Positions 42,103 to 46,568 of a DNA stretch of 46,568 bases are shown here, piece by piece. This DNA is from Nonomuraea turkmeniaca (GTDB lineage Bacteria; Actinomycetota; Actinomycetes; Streptosporangiales; Streptosporangiaceae): NCBI RefSeq assembly GCF_005889735.1, contig NZ_VCKY01000059.1, positions 1 to 46,568 on the forward strand. Direction: 5' to 3'. The notes under the pieces were generated by a model. That model saw nothing but the letters and a program-made list of their open reading frames with translations. It did no database searches and was not told the DNA's origin. Made by a program: the position numbers and the translations under genes. The first letter of the stretch is position 1. Each line of letters begins with the position of its first letter.

Positions 42103-42845
42103 ACCGCCACCTCCGACAGAAAGTCCTCGACACAGCGGGCAACGCCTCCGGGATCCCGGTACGGCGTCATGTGCGGCAGCCCCTCCATGACCACCAGCCG
42201 CCCGTACGGCAGCAGCCGGGTCACCTCCTCGGCCCACGGCTGGGGCACCATCCGGTCCCTGCCGCCGCGTAGCACCAGGGTGGGCACGCTGACGTGCGTC
42301 AGCTTGTCCTCGATCCGGTCGCGTATCGACTCCCCGAAGGCCGCCAGCACGCCTCGCAGGCCGGCGTCACGGTAGTCGGCGATGTTCAGCGGCGTCATGC
42401 GTGGGCTTTCCCCTCGCGCGTTACGCAACCACTGCCCGACCAGCCGCCACGGCGAGCGCCCACGTGGATCCACTGTCGGACCGGCCAGCACCAGGGCGGC
42501 GGCCGCCTCTGGATGACGGACGGCCACGTCGACCACCACCTGGCAGCCGAAGGAGGCCCCGAGCAGGCACGGCCGCTCCAAACCGGCCTGGTCCACCCAG
42601 GCGGCCACGACGTCGGCAAGTGCCGACAGGGTCAGTGGCCGGTCCGGCTTGTCACTCGCCCCGAACCCGGGAAGGTCGATCGCCCAGACGTCATGCCGCT
42701 CCCCCAGCGCATCGACGAACGGCAGCAACTCCCTGCTGGACACCCCGGCACCGTGCACACAGACGACCGCCGACCCCGGCCCTCGCTTGCGGTGACCGGC
42801 GATCGTCAGATCATCCACAACGTGGTCCTGCCGGAACAACGACAC
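42099..42845 (-). CDS. alpha/beta-fold hydrolase
   Basis: An alpha/beta hydrolase: oxyanion strand VVCVHGAGVSSRELL, IDLPGFGASDKPDRP, nucleophile elbow GASFGC, acid region VLRGGRDRMVP and catalytic His in GLPHMTPYRDP. It is close to the esterase/perhydrolase/C-C hydrolase group; the substrate is unknown. The start is uncertain. GTG 42845 lies 4 bases after a very strong GAGGAGG, but the frame extends to GTG 42929 with ATG 42905 between. It is translationally coupled to the downstream unknown protein (ATGA). An 11-base inverted repeat lies upstream at 42959-42994. Confidence 0.82.
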   Translation of the reverse strand: MSLFRQDHVVDDLTIAGHRKRGPGSAVVCVHGAGVSSRELLPFVDALGERHDVWAIDLPGFGASDKPDRPLTLSALADVVAAWVDQAGLERPCLLGASFGCQVVVDVAVRHPEAAAALVLAGPTVDPRGRSPWRLVGQWLRNARGESPRMTPLNIADYRDAGLRGVLAAFGESIRDRIEDKLTHVSVPTLVLRGGRDRMVPQPWAEEVTRLLPYGRLVVMEGLPHMTPYRDPGGVARCVEDFLSEVAV

Positions 42846-42958
42846 CACGCCTCCTCTCCGAAGGCCGCCCCCTACCCGCCGCCCGGCCATCCGAACAACG
42901 GCCATCCCTTCAGCAGGGTCAGCGTCCACGGGAGTGGTGTACGAGTTTGACCCAAGTC

Positions 42959-42994
42959 GTCACCTTGATACCCACAAGGAAAGATCAAGGTGAC
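42959..42994. repeat. 11-base perfect inverted repeat
   Basis: GTCACCTTGAT (42959-42969) and ATCAAGGTGAC (42984-42994), with a 14-base spacer. It lies between the end of the metzincin gene and the hydrolase start, both minus strand. It can be a terminator for the former or an operator for the hydrolase operon. The AT-containing arms and the spacing make an operator quite possible. Confidence 0.6.
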
Positions 42995-43019
42995 ATGAGG
43001 GCGGCCACTCCGCGATCCT

Positions 43020-43862
43020 TCACAGCTGGCGCGGCGGTTCCATGTCGCAGTGGAGCACCAGCTCGCTGGGCTGCTCGCGGTTCTGGGCCAGCAGCAGGGG
43101 TGTGGGCAGCACGTACGGCTCGACGGCCGCCATGTCCACCTCGTAGCCGAGGTCGGCGAGCGCGGCGGCGGTGAGCCTGCTCAGCGGGCAGGCCGTCGCG
43201 TTGCCGACCCTGCTGGTCATCAGCTCGTCACCGAAGACCGACTCCCGCCAATGGCTGCCGACGCTGCCCTGGCCGCCGACGTTCTCGACCGGGACGGGGT
43301 GGGCTTCGAGCGAGCCGAGGAGCGCGCCGTACTCCTGGCCGGCCCGCTGTCCCATGAACAGCGGCTCGTCGGTGCCTTCGCCGCTGAGCAGCCCGAGCCT
43401 GCGCCAGACCGTCTTGCCGATGCCGAGGACGTGGCCCATCTCGTGCGCGATGACGTCGTGGAGCCTGCCGTCGGCCTCCAGCCTGTCGAGGTCCTCGCTG
43501 TCGAAGCGCATCCAGCCCACGAACGGCAGCCCGTTCGGCCGGAACCGGAGCGGCAGGGCCCCGCCGAGGACATGGCCCGGACCGTCCATCTTGCCGCCCT
43601 CCGCGACGATGACGATGTCGTCGATCACCTCGCCGGGGGTGACGCCGTCGGGGAGTCCGGGGCCGGAGGGGACCTCCGCCGCAGGCTGGTCCCCGACGAT
43701 CACCCTGGTCCACCGGCGCGCCGCGGCCTTGAACGCGGCCTGCTGCGTCAGGCTCAGCCCGTCGAGGAAGCGCACCTCGATGGTGTACGGGCTCTCGTCC
43801 CTGCCCAGTGCCTTGAGCCTGTCCAGGCTTGTGGTCGCACGGAACACCTCGAAATCTGACAT
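43020..43862 (-). CDS. leishmanolysin-like (M8) zinc metalloprotease
   Basis: A 280-residue metzincin. The zinc motif is HEMGHVLGIG (His140, Glu141, His144). The third His is in GSHWRESVF (His204), about 60 residues later, followed by the Met-turn DELMTSRVG (Met215), which is the leishmanolysin/M8 pattern. The N-terminal part (YTIEVRFLDGLSLTQQAAFK, AARRWTRVI) is the usual start of bacterial members. No signal peptide, propeptide Cys switch or membrane anchor is seen, so it appears cytoplasmic or exported by another route. Total length is much less than protozoan leishmanolysin. The start ATG 43862 has GGGAG upstream. It is a single gene. Confidence 0.85.
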   Translation of the reverse strand: MSDFEVFRATTSLDRLKALGRDESPYTIEVRFLDGLSLTQQAAFKAAARRWTRVIVGDQPAAEVPSGPGLPDGVTPGEVIDDIVIVAEGGKMDGPGHVLGGALPLRFRPNGLPFVGWMRFDSEDLDRLEADGRLHDVIAHEMGHVLGIGKTVWRRLGLLSGEGTDEPLFMGQRAGQEYGALLGSLEAHPVPVENVGGQGSVGSHWRESVFGDELMTSRVGNATACPLSRLTAAALADLGYEVDMAAVEPYVLPTPLLLAQNREQPSELVLHCDMEPPRQL

Positions 43863-44123
43863 CTCACACCATCTCCCGAAAGAGGTCTCTTCTGAGATGG
43901 TCCGCCGGTGGGCCGGAAAGCGCCTGAGTAGCCCCTACCTAGTTCTGTCAGCGCATCCTCAGCCGGCATCAGCCGAAGCTGCCGCGCACCGTGAACCAGA
44001 AGGCGGCTGAGGAGTAGGCGCAGTGGCTCGTTGCCGAGCTCGCGCCGGCGCGTGCTCATCGGATGCTCATCGGAGCCAGGCAGGGTGAAGACGTCACCAT
44101 CACCGACGAGAGAGAGCGCCACC

Positions 44124-45002
44124 ATGACACTGGCCATCCCCGGCTTCGACTACCAGAGCGTCCCCGTGGTCGATGGCGTGCGGCTGAACGTGGCCGTCGG
44201 CGGCTCGGGCAGCCCGATCGTGCTGCTGCACGGCTTCCCCCAGACGCATCTGATGTGGCGACACGTGGCCGCCGACCTGGCGGCTGACCACACCGTCATC
44301 GTGCCCGACCTGCGCGGGTACGGTGCCAGCGACAAGCCCGCAGAGACCGGCCCCGACGTTTACTCCAAGCGCACCATGGCCGCCGACGTCGTCGCCCTGG
44401 CCGGGATGCTGGGCTTCGACCGGTTCGCGCTGGCCGGGCACGATCGCGGTGCCCTGGTCGCCGTACGTGCCGGCCTGGACCACCCCGCCGCCATCACTCA
44501 CCTGGCCATTCTGGACGTGCTGCCGACCCTTGACATGTGGGACGTGCTGCACGGTGCCGGCGCCGCCGTCGGCTTCCACCTGTACCTGATGGCCCAGCCA
44601 CCCGGCCTGCCCGAGCAGATGATCGCCGCCAGCGCCGACGCGTTCTTCGGCTACTTCCTCGACCAGTGGGGTGCGGACCCGCAGGCTGTCCCGGCCGACG
44701 TCCGAGCCGCCTACCTGGAAGCCTGCCGGGCCGCGGTGCCCTCCATCGTGGCCGACTACCGCGCCTCGGCCGGCATCGACCTCGTCCACGACCAGGCCGA
44801 CCGCGCGGCCGGCAACCAGCTGGCCATGCCGGTCACCGTGCTCCAGCAGGACTGGGGCGCCGCCCTCGGCTACGACGCCGCCGGGCTGTGGCGCGCCTGG
44901 GCGCCCGACCTGCGCCACCTCACCGTCAACAGCGGTCACTTCATGGCCGAGCAGGACCCCGCCACCGTCATCAAGGCCCTGCGCGACCTGCTGACGCGCT
45001 GA
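44124..45002 (+). CDS. alpha/beta hydrolase, haloacetate-dehalogenase/epoxide-hydrolase type
   Basis: A 292-residue hydrolase. It has HGFPQTHLMWR (oxyanion), DLRGYGASDKP, nucleophile elbow AGHDRGA with Asp rather than Ser, cap region MAQPPGLPEQMI, and His in VNSGHFMAEQDP. An Asp nucleophile with this cap marks the fluoroacetate dehalogenase/epoxide hydrolase group. The Trp that helps bind halide in dehalogenases appears replaced in the sequence GFHLYLMAQP, so an epoxide hydrolase or other esterase is at least as likely. The start is ATG 44124 (MTLAIPGFDYQSV); the earlier in-frame start adds unrelated sequence. It ends 48 bases from the convergent DUF1801 gene. Confidence 0.85.
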   Translation: MTLAIPGFDYQSVPVVDGVRLNVAVGGSGSPIVLLHGFPQTHLMWRHVAADLAADHTVIVPDLRGYGASDKPAETGPDVYSKRTMAADVVALAGMLGFDRFALAGHDRGALVAVRAGLDHPAAITHLAILDVLPTLDMWDVLHGAGAAVGFHLYLMAQPPGLPEQMIAASADAFFGYFLDQWGADPQAVPADVRAAYLEACRAAVPSIVADYRASAGIDLVHDQADRAAGNQLAMPVTVLQQDWGAALGYDAAGLWRAWAPDLRHLTVNSGHFMAEQDPATVIKALRDLLTR

Positions 45003-45050
45003 AACCCCGTGGGCTGGGAGCATCACGTGAGCAACAAGCAAGTGGAGTCC

Positions 45051-45526
45051 TCAGCTTGCCGCTTGCTTCACGAGTGCGCCGATCCTCGCCTCGTCGTCGG
45101 CGGTCAACTCCGTCAGCGCGAAAGCGGTCGGCCACATGGTGCCGTCGTCGAGGTTCGCCGGGTCGTTGAAGCCGAGGGTCGCGCACCTCGACTTGAACTT
45201 CTGCGCGCTTTGGAAGAAGCAGACGATCTTGCCGTCCTTGGCGTAGGCGGGCATCCCATACCAGAGCTTCGGCGACAGGGCCGGCGCACTGGCCTTGACG
45301 ATGGCATGGACCCGCTCGGGAGGACGCGCTCCGCCTCCGCCATCTCGGCGATCTTCGCGAGCACGTCGCGCTCCCCGTCGGCTTTGGCCGCGCGCGGACC
45401 GCGACGCGCGGCCCTCTTCAACTCCTGGGCGTGCTCCTTCATCGCGGCCCGTTCTTCGTCGGTGAACCCGTCGAGCTTCCTGTCGGCTGCGGTGGTGCTC
45501 TTCGTGGCCTTCAGCGTTGCGGTCAT
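45051..45526 (-). pseudogene. DUF1801 domain protein, frameshifted
   Basis: The N-terminal part reads [20 protein letters not shown] from ATG 45526 (ribosome site AGGAGA) through [16 protein letters not shown], then runs into nonsense. The C-terminal part continues in another frame as [40 protein letters not shown] and ends at TGA 45051. The two join if one base is added near 45318-45322 (GAGCGCGTCCTCCCGAGCGG). Intact relatives are about 150 residues. The family (YdhG/DUF1801-like) is small and cytoplasmic with no firm function. It is either a very recent pseudogene or a sequencing error in the G/C run. Confidence 0.8.
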
Positions 45527-45637
45527 GATGGAATCTCCTGGTCTGCAGATCTTGGTGGGGACGACAGTCGTGCAAGAGGTGGCCGCGGCGGTTCCGGCTT
45601 CGCGGAGAGATCGCGCGGCGATGAGGCGAGCGGTCGT

Positions 45638-45669
45638 CCCGGGCCGCGGGTTGGAGCCCGCTGCCCGGG
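45638..45669 (-). terminator. hairpin after the AhpD-like gene
   Basis: CCCGGGCCGCGGG (45638-45650) pairs with CCCGCTGCCCGGG (45657-45669) with one mismatch and a 6-base loop. It begins 13 bases after the gene's stop on the minus strand. Confidence 0.65.
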
Positions 45670-45681
45670 GCGGCGCACCGC

Positions 45682-46137
45682 TCACCCCCAGGCGCCGGCG
45701 ATCTGCCGGGTGGTGGCGTTGAGCCGGTTGAACATGTTGGTGACGCCGATCATCAGGACGATCGCGGCCAGTTGCTTCTCGTCGAAGTAGGTGGCGGCGC
45801 TGTCCCAGACCTCGTCGCTCACCGCGTCGGCGCGGTCGGCCAGCCGGGTGGCCGCCTCGGCCAGCGCGAGCGCCGCCCGCTCCTCATCGGTGAAGTACGG
45901 GGTCTCCCGCCAGGCGGCGACCGTGGCCAGCCGCTCGTCACTGATTCCGGCCTTGCGGGCCGTCTTGGCGCCCGCGTCGACGCAGGCGCTGCAGCCGTTG
46001 ATCTGGCTGACCCGCAGGTGCACCAGCTCCAGCGTCTGCCCGTCCACCCCACCGGAGTGCACGGCCTTGAAGATGTCCTGGATGGGCTGCATCGCGCCGG
46101 ACAGGACGACGGCGGGGTTCTGCATACGAGACTGCAT
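45682..46137 (-). CDS. carboxymuconolactone decarboxylase/AhpD-like protein
   Basis: A 151-residue helical protein. The AhpD core motif is [20 protein letters not shown] with the CxxC pair at 49/52; the His that normally follows is replaced, Gly-Ala-Lys standing at that place. [19 protein letters not shown] and [17 protein letters not shown] are typical of the CMD group. Members are small peroxidase-like or decarboxylase proteins forming oligomers. The start at 46137 has AGGAGA upstream, and the longer frame before it is low-complexity. It is divergent from an HTH gene at the window edge. Confidence 0.87.
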   Translation of the reverse strand: MQSRMQNPAVVLSGAMQPIQDIFKAVHSGGVDGQTLELVHLRVSQINGCSACVDAGAKTARKAGISDERLATVAAWRETPYFTDEERAALALAEAATRLADRADAVSDEVWDSAATYFDEKQLAAIVLMIGVTNMFNRLNATTRQIAGAWG

Positions 46138-46317
46138 CGGAGTTTCTCCTCTTCCGGGTCGGCGCCCCGTTCCCTCGGGGGCGTGGCTCCATGACAGCCG
46201 GGCGGGCTTACCATGACGACGGCGGTGGGACACCGTGGGACAGCTGAAACAGCCTTGAACAGCGGCGACCCGTCCCGGGAAGTTTCCGCCGGGGCGGGAC
46301 AGGGAGGCGGTAAAACG

Positions 46318-46568
46318 GTGGTTGGGCAGCAGCGGGCGGCGAAGGTCGATCCGCAGCACGAACTGGCCGGCCGGCTGCGCCTGGTCCAGGAGTTGTCCGG
46401 GCGCGGCGTGCGGGCCCTCGCGCGGGACGCGGGCCTCAGCTCGTCGTCGCTGTCGCGCTACCTCAGCGGCCAGACGGTGCCGCCCTGGCCCGCGGTGATC
46501 GCGCTGTGCCGCCTCGTCAAGCGCGACCCCCGCCCGCTGCGCCCCCTGTGGGAACGGGCCTCCAACCC
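46318..46568 (+). CDS. XRE-type HTH protein (3' end outside window)
   Basis: The frame is open to the last base without a stop. From GTG 46318 it reads VVGQQRAAKVDPQHELAGRL, then LSGRGVRALARDAGLSSSSL and SRYLSGQTVPPWPAVIALC, an XRE-like helix-turn-helix. GTG 46318 is preferred because AGGGAGG lies 10 bases upstream; ATG 46213 in the same frame would add 35 residues of poor character. Actinobacterial proteins of this kind often continue into large scaffolding or NB-ARC/WD40 parts, or a membrane region. That cannot be seen here. It is divergent from the AhpD-like gene. Confidence 0.75.
   Translation, partial: MVGQQRAAKVDPQHELAGRLRLVQELSGRGVRALARDAGLSSSSLSRYLSGQTVPPWPAVIALCRLVKRDPRPLRPLWERASN

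Overview
The window is high-GC DNA with GC-rich third codon positions, Tat-type signal sequences, actinobacterial-type regulators, MsiK-style sugar transporters without their own ATPase, and many ATGA/TGATG gene overlaps. This fits a filamentous actinomycete; the protein repertoire would suit a Streptosporangiales genus such as Nonomuraea, but the genus is an inference.

1-14.2 kb is a polysaccharide-use locus built from two divergent operons. The minus operon (7817 to 1018) encodes a sugar-binding lipoprotein, a Gfo/Idh/MocA oxidoreductase, a cytoplasmic heparinase II/III-type lyase, two COG2159 amidohydrolases (one with all metal ligands lost) and a winged-helix regulator with a cyclase-like domain. 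The plus operon (7990 to 14232) encodes two ABC permeases and three tandem, probably exported paralogs predicted to be alpha-helical toroids, each with a beta domain inserted at the same place. The 172-base gap between the operons holds repeats that look like operators. A partial MOSC protein precedes the locus.

14.3-24.3 kb is a small polyketide locus. It holds an SbmA/BacA-type transporter and the operon KASIII-like / discrete ACP / KASIII-like / KS-AT-DH-ACP iterative PKS, followed upstream by a secreted esterase with a CBM2. The PKS lacks a ketoreductase and has the orsellinate-synthase layout. Both KASIII-like proteins show a Cys-His-Asp set instead of Cys-His-Asn. The set matches the aryl acid-transfer modules of spirotetronate and orthosomycin pathways, but no sugar, aglycone, halogenase or methyltransferase genes are present.

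24.8-34.7 kb is a patchwork of small intact genes (secreted peptide, sulfotransferase-like protein, quinone oxidoreductase, two cupins, DUF4383, RecQ) mixed with gene debris: a galactose-oxidase-like piece, a truncated protease-like gene, a truncated and frameshifted GH78 rhamnosidase, and a solute-binding-protein / LacI deletion scar beside an intact LacI gene with paired operators.

34.7-46.6 kb contains a Tat-exported polysaccharide lyase family 8 enzyme, a cytochrome P450, an ArsR-like regulator, an L,D-transpeptidase lipoprotein, an alpha/beta hydrolase coupled to an unrecognised 471-residue protein, a leishmanolysin-like metzincin, a dehalogenase/epoxide-hydrolase-like protein, a frameshifted DUF1801 gene, an AhpD-like protein, and the start of an HTH gene that leaves the window. 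No tRNA, rRNA, CRISPR array or intact insertion sequence was seen.
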